Positions 1-10,665 of a stretch of DNA of 64,000 bases are shown piece by piece. Below the pieces are notes generated by a model that saw only the letters and a program-made list of their open reading frames with translations, ran no database searches and was not told the origin of the DNA. A program made the position numbers and the translations under genes. Origin of the DNA: Paracamarosporium sp. OC-R06-R3 (lineage: Eukaryota > Ascomycota > Dothideomycetes > Pleosporales > Didymosphaeriaceae); assembly GCA_019828545.1 (NCBI GenBank), contig JACVRA010000128.1, positions 186,001 to 250,000 on the forward strand, read 5' to 3'. Position 1 is the stretch's first letter. Each line of letters begins with the position of its first letter.

Positions 1-708
1 GCCTCGTAGCCAATCACACTTCCTTTGCAACCTCGTCCAGAGATGAGCCGTGTTCGCAGCCAAGGGGCGCCGGTCCAGCAACAGTTAGCCGAGACTTTGA
101 GCATCCATCGCGCAGCACCTCCGCAAGCCTACTCCAACCTTTGCGGCTTCAGCGCCCTCTCCGCCTGGTGCAAACCAACAGTCTGCTCGACATCTTGCGC
201 TGGCTCTGCCTCGACCCGCCGCCCACGTCGCCCGCCCGACCGCACTGCGCCCCAACCGCGCCTAATCCGCGTCGCCAACATTTCTGATCCCTCTATGTCG
301 GAAGCAGGCCCCTCCCATCGTTCTCCCACCCGTCGCCATTCGCACGCCCATTCCGTCTTTCTCTCTCCCTACAGGCCGTCGGTCCAGTGCCTCGAGGCCC
401 CATAGCGCGCTCGGCCTCAGTCCGTTGCACGCACAGCAAAGATTTGCCTCACCATCTCCTTGGACCCGAGGACGAACGTGGTGCAAGAGCCTGCGCCCGA
501 CGACTTTTGTTTTATTCCAACAGACTTTTGGGCAACGCATCCGTCTATCCACCTGCGCTGCCGGGGCGTCTATGCGCTGAAGCAGGGCCATGAATGTCGC
601 CGCGTAGCCAGCACCCGGACCTTCTTAGCGTGCCCGAGTTCTTTGAGACTCCTGTTCCGCGCGCAACCTCAACCCGCGCACGCACACCCACCGCGTCCGT
701 CGACCATC
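1..708. other. 5' flank and leader of SET2
   Basis: No protein with recognisable features is seen here on either strand; the open frames are short, compositionally biased and lack splice partners. A CCAAT motif lies near base 10, and the stretch just before the SET2 ATG is C-rich (ACCCACCGCGTCCGTCGACC). It most likely holds the SET2 promoter and 5' UTR. Confidence 0.5.
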
Positions 709-3679
709 ATGTCGGACCACGAGTCTGACAAGACAGCTGAGCTGGGACCCGAGCTGCGCGGCATGAAGCTGGAAGAAGGCGCAACCCCCCCGGGGGAAGG
801 TGCGGGTGCCCCCGTCCGAGTGAAGGTGGAGGACGACGGCCGCACGCCCACGCCTGTTTTCATGCCTGCTCGCGGCAAGTCTCGATCCAAATCGCAGTCC
901 CCGGTCAAGCAGGCCCCCTCCGACGCCTCGACGCCCGACACGGACACGCAGGAAGAGGTGCTTGGCGGCGAGATTACGTTGAAGATGGAGCCGGGAAAAG
1001 CGCCCAAGCTGTCGCGCACCGCGTCGCAAAAAATCGCCGCACGCCCCCCGCCGCTCTTCTTCGGCCTGCCCGATGCTACCCAAGAGGCCAAGTCGACTTT
1101 TGACGTTCTTTTCGAATGCACCTATGCCAACAAGCACATCGGCACCACCGAACATGCCTTGGAGTGCGACTGTTCCGAGGAGTGGGGTAAGTTGCCAATC
1201 CCAACCTCGACGCCTGTACTGCGCGCTCTGCCTGCTAACACCGCTCGCAGATCCCAAGGAACGGGTCAACAATGCCTGCGGGGAAGACTCGGATTGTATC
1301 AATCGTGCCACCAAAATGGAGTGCGTGGGTGACTGCGGCTGCGGTCGTGACTGCCAAAACCAGCGCTTCCAGCGGAAAGAGTATGCCAACGTGACCGTCA
1401 TCAAAACCGAAAAGAAAGGATTTGGGCTTCGTGCTAACGCTGATTTGAAGCCGGGAGACTTTGTCTTTGAGTACATTGGGGAAGTCATTGAAGAAAGGGC
1501 ATTTCGCCGCCGCATGATACAGTATGACGAGGAAGGGATCAAACACTTCTACTTCATGTCGCTTACCAAGGGCGAATTTGTTGATGCGACCAAGAAAGGC
1601 AATCTTGGTCGCTTCTGCAATCACTCGTGCAATCCCAATTGCTTCGTCGACAAATGGGTGGTGGGCGACAAGCTCCGCATGGGCATTTTTGCAGAACGCA
1701 AGATCAAAGCAGGCGAGGAACTGGTCTTCAACTACAACGTCGATCGTTACGGTGCAGATCCACAGCCGTGTTATTGTGGCGAACCCAACTGTACAGGATA
1801 TATCGGCGGCAAGACACAGACCGACAACGCTACCAAACTATCACATGCGACCATCGAAGCACTTGGAATCGATGATGGAGATGGTTGGGAAACCGCTGTT
1901 GCAAAGAAACCTCGCAAGAAGAAGGCCAGCGAAGACGATGAGGAGTATGTCAACGACTTAAAGCCTAGGTCGCTAGAAGCACATGGTGTCACCAAAGTCA
2001 TGGCCGCTCTCCGTCAATGCACAGAGAAGTGGATTGTTGTCAAACTTCTTGACCGAATCCAACAAAGCAAAGGCGATAAGGAGGTCGGCCACCGTGTCAT
2101 TCGCATGCACGGTTATGAAATTTTGAAAACAACCCTTGTCACTTGGAAAGACGACGCCAATGTCGTGTTGCAAATTCTTGACATACTGCATGGGCTACCG
2201 CGGCTTACCCGGAACAAGATCCAGGATTCGAAAATTGAGGAAGTTGTTCAGAACCTACGAGACGAATGCAAAGACGAACGTGTGACCGAGTCTATGACTG
2301 ATTTGCTCAGCGAGTGGAGCAAGCTCAAACTGGGCTACCGAATACCACGGATGAAACCAAATGCTCGGATCGAGCCTCACTTTGAACGTCGAGAGAAGGG
2401 TCGAGAACGCTCCAGATCACGATCAAAATCACCTGAACCGAAAGCACCAAACAGTGCGCCTCTGGCTCCTCGTGGCTTTAATGCTCCCAAGGGTCCGTCT
2501 GCTATGGCCAATCTTCCTCCACGACCGATTCCGCGCCCACCACGACCATTCCCTAGTCTTCCTTCAGGATGGTTCCAGGCCAAGTCTGAGAATGGTTCCA
2601 TTTATTTCTATACAGCAAGCGGCGTTACACAATGGACACGACCTACTCAGCCAGCGAACCAACCGCCCACTGCCACTCCCAAGGCCAAATCAGAAGTACA
2701 GTCACTCCAGGATATCATAGCGAGCATTACCGCTGAAGCTACACCCGGCAAACGAGGATCTGCATCTTCTACTCCCCAACCCACCTCAGACGAATTGAAG
2801 AAGACGTCGAAGAATGACAAATGGATGAAGTTGCCGCAAGAGAAAAAGGAGAAAATATATGAAGGAACTGTACGTCTACGAAGCTGTAACCGTAGATTTC
2901 TCTGACCAGTATAGTTATCTAAGCATGTCATGGCCATTACATCCCGTTATGGCAAGAGCCTTCCAAAGGACGACATCAAGAGGCTGTCTAAAGAAGTGAG
3001 TCATCCGATCTGTTCCCTTCGATAGTGACTGACAACGATTCGTATTCATCAGGTCACGAAGAAGTTGGTACGTGGAGACTTCAAAGCCAATCGTGTAAAA
3101 GACCCGACAGCGCCTATTAGTTCGAAACACGAAAAGACGGTGAAGAACTATGTCAAGGAGTTCATGGAAAAGGCCGTGAAGAAAAAGACGGAACGTGAAA
3201 AGGAAAAGGTGTCGCGAAAAGACACGGAACCAAACGGCGATGTCTCCATGTCAATAGAGACGGAAACTCCAAAGACTCCACAATTCAGCTTGGATACTGA
3301 GGATTCTAGCAAGGCAGGGGAGACGGTAAATTCATACACCGCTTCGCCAGCAGATTTGTCGGGGGCAGAGCTGAAGAGGAAGAGGGAAGAGGATGGCGAA
3401 CCAGCCTCGCCAAAGAAATCCAGGACAGACATACAGCCGGTTCCTCCACCGCCTCCGCCCCCAGCAGACGACATGCCTATAGATGCGGAGGGCTCGACGC
3501 TTACGCCGATGGACGACGACCCTATTTCAGTCCACTCGACAAGCGATGGTAGCGTGAACGGGATCAGATCAAAGACACTGGAGAAGCTCGCCAGTCCCAC
3601 CCAGCTCGCGACACCTCCAACCAAGGAGCACAACGAGTACCACCAGCGCCTGGTTACGACGGAGAGCAGCAAATCTTGA
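709..3679 (+). CDS. SET2: SET2 histone H3 lysine-36 methyltransferase
   Basis: Exons 709-1186, 1251-2869, 2915-2995 and 3053-3679 join in frame to 934 residues. After a disordered acidic N-terminus come a Cys-rich AWS segment (about 145-200), a SET domain (about 204-325) with NHSCNPNC and the [12 protein letters not shown] motif, and a post-[11 protein letters not shown] zinc site ending near 340. A helical TFIIS-N-like region (about 400-520), a WW domain (about 598-624, [10 protein letters not shown] to QWTRP) and a C-terminal SRI helical region (about 680-770) follow. This AWS-SET-postSET-WW-SRI order is diagnostic of Set2, which methylates H3K36 co-transcriptionally; its SRI domain binds the phosphorylated RNA polymerase II tail. 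Introns 2 and 3 interrupt the SRI domain. The tail past about 800 is disordered and contains a polyproline run. The start at 709 is chosen because upstream in-frame sequence is low-complexity leader. Confidence 0.95.
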
Positions 3680-4562
3680 CGCGGAATAGCCCGAAGCGGT
3701 TATCTACTTGTACTTTCTTGTTCTGTGTTTATACCTTAACTTTGTGCGAGAAACCCCCATTGCTTTGGCGTTGGCGTCTTGCATGGTTGCGATTGACGAC
3801 CTGAAAATGACGCCCTGAGGGCGGGCGCGGCACGTCGGAGTTTACGATTGTGTAGCGTTCTTTTTACGTCCATAATCTTTGCATATCCATACTTAATAAG
3901 CAGTGTCTCTGGCGTATGAGCTGGAGGCCGAGAAGGTGAAGGTCGTTTGTACGGGAGGTGGTTTAGTGGATAGGGAGAAGAAAAGGGAATGCGAATGGAA
4001 TCATGATCCACTAGTCAGCGGAATGACTGGAAAGGGGAAGCGGGAGAAGAGAGGTAGATAATTCAGGGTGCGATAGGTAGCATGTACAGTATCGGCCAGA
4101 GCTGAAATGAGGTGAATTGCAGGGGTATGTGCGTTGCTGATCTTGTGCTGTGGTGTTTTAAGGACTGGAGGTACTCCGATTCTGTGAATTCCGGCTTAGT
4201 AACGTTGTGCTCGGAACGACTTGCCTGAGTCATCGTAGGCGCGGTTTCGCGGGGTTAGCGTCTAGCATGCTTAGAGCGTTTGGGGCGCGTAAAGTGGGGT
4301 TAGCGTCGGCTTAGACTCCGCCTTTTTGGAGCTCCAGCTTCCAACGCAATCGATAAACAACGGCGATAAAGACGTCTCCCCGCCACCGCCTTAAGTGCCA
4401 CCTTGTTACTGTGTGCCTTGCTTGGTTTATATTTGTGCCTCCAAGTACCCTGCATTCCTGCCACGGCTCTCAAGCGACCTATACCCCAAGCAGAGCAAAA
4501 ACGGACAGCTTCCCCAGCTTTGTCATACCTGCGTGAAGCCGCAGCTCCCCACCCGGTCAACA
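3680..4562. other. intergenic, SET2 terminator and GABA-T promoter
   Basis: No supported gene. The first part is SET2 3' UTR. Before the next ATG the sequence becomes pyrimidine-rich. The duplicated phrase GGGGTTAGCGTC appears at about 4250 and again at about 4293. Confidence 0.5.
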
Positions 4563-6155
4563 ATGGCCTCTCTCCTCCGCACTGCCCGTCACGCGCGGCC
4601 TGCATTCACCCGTTCACTCGCTCGACCTGTTCCTCGAGCTGCACCAATTGCTCTTCAAAGACCCTATGCCTCTGCTGCAGCCAGCGCTGTTGCTGCAGAC
4701 AATGGCACCCCAGCTTTGTTCCCAGATGAACCATCAGGCCCCATAATCCGGACTGAGATTCCCGGACCTAAGAGCAGGGAAGCAATTGAGAGACTAAGTA
4801 AGGTGTTCGACACGAGGAGCTTGAATATGATGGCCAATTATGGCCAGAGCTATGGCAACTAGTAAGGAAGAGCTTCAAGACTGCAGCGAGCGGGTGGCTG
4901 ACGGATTCATAGTATCGCTGATCTGGACGGCAATGTTCTCCTTGATGTCTACGCACAGATTGCTTCCATTCCGGTCGGTTACAACAACCCCTCCCTGCAG
5001 CTGGCAGCTACCTCCCCCGAAATGGCCTCCGCTCTCATCAACCGCCCAGCACTTGGCAACTTTCCACAGCACGACTGGGCCGATATCCTCGAGACGGGCA
5101 TCCTGTCTGTAGCTCCCAAAGGTTTGAACCAGGTTTTCACCGGCCAATCCGGCTCCGACGCCAACGAACTTGCATATAAAGCGGCATTCATGCATCGACG
5201 CCAGCAAGAGCGCGGCGGTGCGAACGTCGACTTTTCCGAGGCCGAGATACACTCATCCATGGCCAATCAGGCACCTGGCGCACCTGAACTCTCCATCCTC
5301 TCCTTCAAAGCCGGCTTCCACGGCCGCCTCTTCGGCAGTCTCTCGACTACCCGCTCCAAGGCCATCCACAAGCTCGATATCCCCGCCTTCGACTGGCCGC
5401 AAGCCCCCTTCCCCATGCTCAAATACCCGCTCGACCAGTACGCCGCCGAAAACCAAGCCGAAGAGCAGCGCTGCCTCGCCGAGACAGAGCGCCTCATCAA
5501 AGAATGGCACGCGCCGCCCGCCGCCGTAGTAATCGAGCCCATCCAGTCCGAAGGCGGCGACAACCACGCATCCCCCGCCTTCTTCCGCGGCCTCCGCGAC
5601 ATCACAAAGAAGCACGACATACTCTTCATCGTCGACGAGGTGCAGACGGGCGTCGGCGCAACCGGCAAGTTCTGGGCCCACGAGCACTGGGGCCTCGACA
5701 CGCCCCCGGACATGGTCACCTTCTCCAAGAAGGCCCAGACAGCCGGGTACTACTTCGGCAACAACGATCTCCGGCCCAACAAGCCGTACCGCCAGTTCAA
5801 CACGTGGATGGGCGACCCCGCGCGCGCCATCCTCTTCCGCGCCATCATCCAGGAGATTGAGCGCCTCGACCTCGTGCAGAACACTGCGAATGTGGGTGCG
5901 TACCTGTTTGCCGGGTTGCAGCGGTTGGCAGAGCAGTTCCCGAGTGAGATCCAGAATCTGCGTGGGCAGGGCCAGGGCACGTTCATCGCGTGGGATAGCC
6001 CGCGGAGAGACGAGGTGCTGAAGAAGGCGAAGGGTGTGGGGCTTAATGTGGGAGGGTCTGGCGAGAGGGCGGTCAGGCTGAGGCCGATGCTGATTTTCCA
6101 GCAGAAGCATGCGGATTTGTTGCTTGAGGGGTTGGAGAAGGTTTTTAAGTCGTGA
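4563..6155 (+). CDS. 4-aminobutyrate aminotransferase (GABA transaminase), mitochondrial
   Basis: Exons 4563-4861 and 4913-6155 give 513 residues. It belongs to the class III PLP aminotransferases. Diagnostic pieces are VFTGQSGSDANELAYKAAF, EPIQSEGGDNHAS, IVDEVQTGVGATGKFW and the PLP-lysine region TFSKKAQTAGYYF, all matching the eukaryotic GABA-T pattern. The first 35 or so residues are rich in Arg, Ala and Ser with no acids (MASLLRTARHARPAFTRS), a typical mitochondrial presequence. The enzyme moves the amino group of GABA to 2-oxoglutarate, giving succinate semialdehyde for the GABA shunt (Uga1 in yeast, GatA in Aspergillus). The single 51-nt intron splits the tyrosine before IADLDGNVLLD. 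Length is normal for the family and all key blocks are present. Confidence 0.95.
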
Positions 6156-7051
6156 GGTGTGAGCGGGGATTGATGGTGCGTTCATGGCGTTTTATCATCG
6201 TGTGTTAGCATTGTTGAGATTCGCATCGTTGGGTGCAGTATCTGATGTCTTGATGCATGCATGCATGACTTTCTTTCTTCCTGCAGCACTTCAGTTTACG
6301 TAGCGAATGATGAAGTATTGGAATGAATTACTTTTCAATCAAGATTCTGAGATCTGTGGTCTTGCTCTCGACTAGTCGTCAAGTCTCGTCATGTTTTTCA
6401 GACACGGCTAGAGGACGAAGATATGAAGTTGTGTTTTCGGTATATGGCATGATGTGGGAGGTGGAGTCGGGGAGGAGGCGATTGCTTGTTGTTCGTGGAA
6501 TAGGGTGTATTTTCGTATCTGGCTGCTGGGGAGTTGGGGTTCTGCTATGCCGCATGCAAGGGGTCTTTTTTTCTTCTCCTATCGATACCTTGTGTATCTG
6601 GTTCGCATCGATATCTGATGTACGGTTGATGTTTGAGTTTGTTGCTCTGATTCACCTGAGCATCTTCTTTTCCGAGTTCGTCGAGTGCGTACGTGTCTTA
6701 TGCGTTTGGCCCCTTCTCAGAACGCGGCGTCACGCTCATACCCCGGTTTGTACAGCCTCGACGCACCTTCTATGCTTTGTCAATACACCACGACGGGAAT
6801 TCTTATCGTAAACCTTAGTTGATGCTGGTATCAACTGGGTGTTCTAATGCCTCATAATTTCATAGGTGCGGTTGGACTGGCGAGGCTGCAGCTGCCTGGA
6901 GGGGAGGATGCTCAGCCCCAGCCTCGCACTTTCTTATATTATCGTGCATGTGCAACTGCGCCCCACCTTTTGATGGCTCCTGCTTCACTCCTCCTGATAC
7001 CACAGTAACATTACAGCTTCTGAATACTCTCTCGACACACAATCGTCTATA
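6156..7051. other. long intergenic stretch before the HET gene
   Basis: About 900 bases without a supported gene. A 162-residue open frame at 6323-6811 has no recognisable domain and an unlikely composition. A short GCAT repeat (GATGCATGCATGCATGAC) sits near 6250. The 200 bases before the HET-gene ATG are presumably its promoter and leader. Confidence 0.5.
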
Positions 7052-9376
7052 ATGGCCGATAACTCAGCTGGACAGCACGGAATGAGGCTGCGACAGCGTA
7101 AGGCTAGAAGACAAGGTGCTTCAAGCCGATACTCATCCACAGATGTAACTAAGTCTCTCTCTTCCAAAGTACAGTCCCATGCAAAGTCTGGTCGGAATAA
7201 ACATCCAGTTCGATACAACATCAACGTAGCGGCCACGACAAACGAGGCCGATGATCGAAAGCCATACGAGTACCGACCGCTCCTCACGCCAAGCACCATC
7301 CGCATACTATGTCTTGACCCAGCAGAAGCGGAAGATGATCCCATGAGAGGGTCTTTACTTCATTTAGATCGCGATGAAGAGCTTGCGAAGTTGGATCATC
7401 GCCAGGAGTACACGGCTGTATCATATACCTGGGATTCACCAGACTTCACGGAATGTCTTCTTTTGCAAGACCATCTCGAAACCCAATCCAGCTCTTTGCC
7501 AGTAACACCAAATGTCAAGATCATGCTCCAACACTTCCGCAAGCGACACAAGAAGTTGTATCTGTGGGTCGATGCTATCTGTCTCAACCAGAAGGACGAA
7601 ATTGAAAAGGCGCAACAAATACCTTTAATGGGAGATATTTACCAACAAGCCCACAAATCGTACTTTTGGTTGGGCCTAGAAGACGGTTTCGAAGCCGCTA
7701 AAGTTTTTGCTTATTTCCGTCTGCTAGCCATTGGAAATCCTGAGCAGAGTGATATGAACGTCTTTACAGATGAGCGTTCACGCGTGAGTACCGTGAGGCA
7801 GATTTATAAGTTTTTTGAGAAATCTTGGTTCTTCCGACGTTGGATTTTGCAAGAGGCGGGTTTGTCTCGACATGGAGTGATGTGGTGTGGTCATGATAAG
7901 ATGCAATACGACATATTCGTTTTGGCATGTAGGAAATTGTCCCAGGGTGACATCAACGTTGCGAACGAAGAAACCGAATTCCGCGGTGTGTTCGCCGTCA
8001 GCACTACCGTACAGATTCACGATTTGATGCACGCCTCGAATGCATCCCAAGATATATACCATCTGTTGTGGATGTTCCACCTCAGCCGATGTTCAGAGGA
8101 GAAGGACCGCTTTGGTGCTCTCTATGGATTAGTACCCACGTCGTTGCGAATTAAGGTGGACCTCGCAGCTCCCTATCCTCAGATATATGAACAATTTGCC
8201 GTCGAACTTGCGAGAAGCTCGGCTCTACAGCTCATACTCCATTTGGCCTACTTTCGCCCTTTGTATCTGAATAAAGACATTGACGCCTCTTCCTGGATTC
8301 CAGATTGGACACGCGAGGAACAGATACCTCCCCTTCCTATCTATGCAACGAAAGCCCAGGAGCCAATCAAACGAAACACCTCTTACACATCATATGAAGA
8401 TATAGACTACGATGCGGATTATTGCAACGAACAGGCTGAGTGGCATCGCTTCCTCGCCTGGAACTTTAAGGTCGCAGGGCTTTTGTCTGATATATACCGA
8501 TACACTGCCTGTTCTGTGTATTATAATGACAGGTCACTTGCAAGCGAGGTTCGTTCAGGGTCGGCAAGCTACACTAAATCAGCAGTCCTTAGGGTAAAGT
8601 GGTGGCCTTCGCATACAGCGTGGTACGGAATACCTATCGATTCGGTCATAGCGGTCACCACAGAGCCAGTTGAAGACCTGATCTCTAGCACATTTGTACA
8701 AGATCTACGATCAATCGCAACGAGATTCCCAGGTGAAAAATACCTACGTGAACTCAGGAGGTTCCTAGTTGCAATCGAAATATTCGCCGACTACGACGAA
8801 TTCTGGGTCAGATCATGCTTCGAACACATAACCAGCAAGGACTTTGATCAACTTGAACACCCTTCAGGCCAGTGTAACACAGAGTCTTTCTCGTCAGGCT
8901 GGATCATAAAAACGTTGGCGACATTCCTATTTCGTCACGACCTGGCCATTCTTGTGTTGTATGGTGAATATCTCAGGTATGCATTAGGGCCGTCCACTCT
9001 GCAACAGGGAGATTGCATGATACCACTTGCTACTGGATCTCAAGGTTTCCATACTCTAACATTCATGACTAAGAAACACGAATTATGGTTAGAGAATATG
9101 CTAGGCGTCAGACTGCACCAACCCACTTCAAGTCAGAATACCGAAACACATGAAGTCCATGCTGGAGAAACTTCGAGACAAACCACGACACATCCTACGA
9201 AGATGATGCCCCTAAAAGCCACGTATATCGGTATGTGTGTGGTTAACATTGAAAATAAACGTAACATAGAAAATCGGTACAATTCTCACATTGATCTTAT
9301 AAAGCCCGTTAAGAAGGATTGCAAGCGTGCAAAAAAGAAAGGAATGCCCCCTCCGTACGTTATAGATATCGTTTAG
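7052..9376 (+). CDS. HET-domain protein (heterokaryon incompatibility type)
   Basis: A single exon encodes 774 residues. The HET domain is clear: YTAVSYTWDSP near residue 120, LWVDAICLNQKD near 170, then the MGDIYQQAHKSYFWLG and FFRRWILQEAG blocks. HET domains are fungal-specific and TIR-like; in well-studied incompatibility genes they trigger cell death after fusion of unlike hyphae. The N-terminus (about 60 residues) is basic and disordered. The roughly 450 residues after the domain show no motif I recognise, and the last 60 are lysine-rich. The partner or recognition function is unknown. The gene stands alone with about 0.9 and 1.3 kb of non-coding flank, and no NACHT, ankyrin or WD repeats are present. 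Confidence 0.9.
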   Translation: MADNSAGQHGMRLRQRKARRQGASSRYSSTDVTKSLSSKVQSHAKSGRNKHPVRYNINVAATTNEADDRKPYEYRPLLTPSTIRILCLDPAEAEDDPMRGSLLHLDRDEELAKLDHRQEYTAVSYTWDSPDFTECLLLQDHLETQSSSLPVTPNVKIMLQHFRKRHKKLYLWVDAICLNQKDEIEKAQQIPLMGDIYQQAHKSYFWLGLEDGFEAAKVFAYFRLLAIGNPEQSDMNVFTDERSRVSTVRQIYKFFEKSWFFRRWILQEAGLSRHGVMWCGHDKMQYDIFVLACRKLSQGDINVANEETEFRGVFAVSTTVQIHDLMHASNASQDIYHLLWMFHLSRCSEEKDRFGALYGLVPTSLRIKVDLAAPYPQIYEQFAVELARSSALQLILHLAYFRPLYLNKDIDASSWIPDWTREEQIPPLPIYATKAQEPIKRNTSYTSYEDIDYDADYCNEQAEWHRFLAWNFKVAGLLSDIYRYTACSVYYNDRSLASEVRSGSASYTKSAVLRVKWWPSHTAWYGIPIDSVIAVTTEPVEDLISSTFVQDLRSIATRFPGEKYLRELRRFLVAIEIFADYDEFWVRSCFEHITSKDFDQLEHPSGQCNTESFSSGWIIKTLATFLFRHDLAILVLYGEYLRYALGPSTLQQGDCMIPLATGSQGFHTLTFMTKKHELWLENMLGVRLHQPTSSQNTETHEVHAGETSRQTTTHPTKMMPLKATYIGMCVVNIENKRNIENRYNSHIDLIKPVKKDCKRAKKKGMPPPYVIDIV

Positions 9377-10665
9377 TAACTATTACAACACATTTCCAGG
9401 AAGTTTTACGTCCCTTCTTTGTAGGGTTCTGGCATGTAACCAACATTCGCGTGTACTCTCCTAATTGTTGCGGAGCTGCTGTATGTAAATATTTATAACT
9501 AGCATGTCACTCGATTTGCATTGTATTGCACGTCCAGCACAACATACTATCGAATACACTCTCCTCATCTTGAAAACATAACCACTCATGTTCCATGCCA
9601 CATGGTAGTATTCCTTCCAAAACATCGACATTCCAAGGCTCGGAGCACCATCACATACCAGCACACTCATTGTTTCGACGATCATGTCTTAGATGTTCCT
9701 CCCAAGGCTAGGCCCATTAACTTGAAGTCAAAAACTCGGCACGTCTTACCCATTGCAAGCACGCCAGTCTACACGCGAGGAAGAACGAGAAGGAGAACGA
9801 AAAGGAGAACGAAAAGGACCATCACAGCCTCTAGCTTAGCGATGTACATCGTTGCAAACGCGTGACGTCGAGCCGAGTCGAATCCCGTTACATCTGTTGT
9901 ATTTCATCCTCACACATCACGGCACGACAAATATAAGTGTAACCCTTGTTAAAGATACTTGATATATCGCTCTCATTCAACGCTACACTTGCATCATATC
10001 TATCTATCTCTCCCAGGCACTCAGTCAGCCAGTTCCACTCAAGTCCGACAGATTACGCATGCAACACTTTTCTCGCCTGCCTCTCTAAATAGACAGATAG
10101 ACAGACAAACACCTTCCCCACCCACTATCACTACACGTACGCACGCACGTACTCACGCAACAAACATCATTTCATCTTCACCCGCACCAGTACCAACGTA
10201 ATCTAATCTAACCATCATAAAACGACATTCATCGCCATACATAAACGTGCCCACGTGACGTCCACGCCTACACTACGTATTCCATCCATCCATCCATCCA
10301 TCCACCCACCCGGCGACACGCTTAAAAAACCAGAAAATACAAGAAAACAAGATACGAGGACGACGGTAGAGACCGATCCGCCTCGTGGGTATCACCTTGC
10401 AAAGGAACCCGGACCGCACCAGACCAGACCAGACCAGACAGAAAGGAGATGCCGGTGAGAGAGTTCCGAGAGCTGAGAACGAGATTGGGATGAAGAAGGA
10501 CCAGAACGCCGGATTGATGGGATGTGCTGTGATGTGATTTTATGAGGGGGCAGGGGGTGAAACAGGTAGCTCCGCCGCGGGTAGAGGGTGAGCGAGGATG
10601 CAGACCGGATGAGATCAGTTCGAGCTGATATTCGTATTGTTGCGGGAAGGGGAATATGGCTTCGC
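9377..10665. other. convergent intergenic region with simple repeats
   Basis: This lies between the ends of two converging genes. It holds a repeated AAGGAGAACG-type block at about 9780-9820, TATC/CTAT and GACA short repeats at about 9995-10110, a CCAT tetranucleotide tract at about 10265-10300 and an ACCAG pentanucleotide tract at about 10415-10440. No coding signal is supported. Confidence 0.6.

Noticed and set aside
625..1542. 305-codon minus-strand open frame
   Set aside because: Runs antisense through SET2 exons and an intron; no protein features.
5253..6185. 310-codon minus-strand open frame
   Set aside because: It lies antisense to the GABA aminotransferase and mirrors its GC-rich codon pattern; no domain.
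6323..6811. 162-codon plus-strand open frame before the HET gene
   Set aside because: No domain, odd Cys/Trp-rich composition and no splice partner; likely chance.
10265..10305. CCATCCATCC repeats as a possible CRISPR or telomere-like array
   Set aside because: Simple tetranucleotide microsatellite without spacers; the genome is fungal and no telomere TTAGGG array is present.
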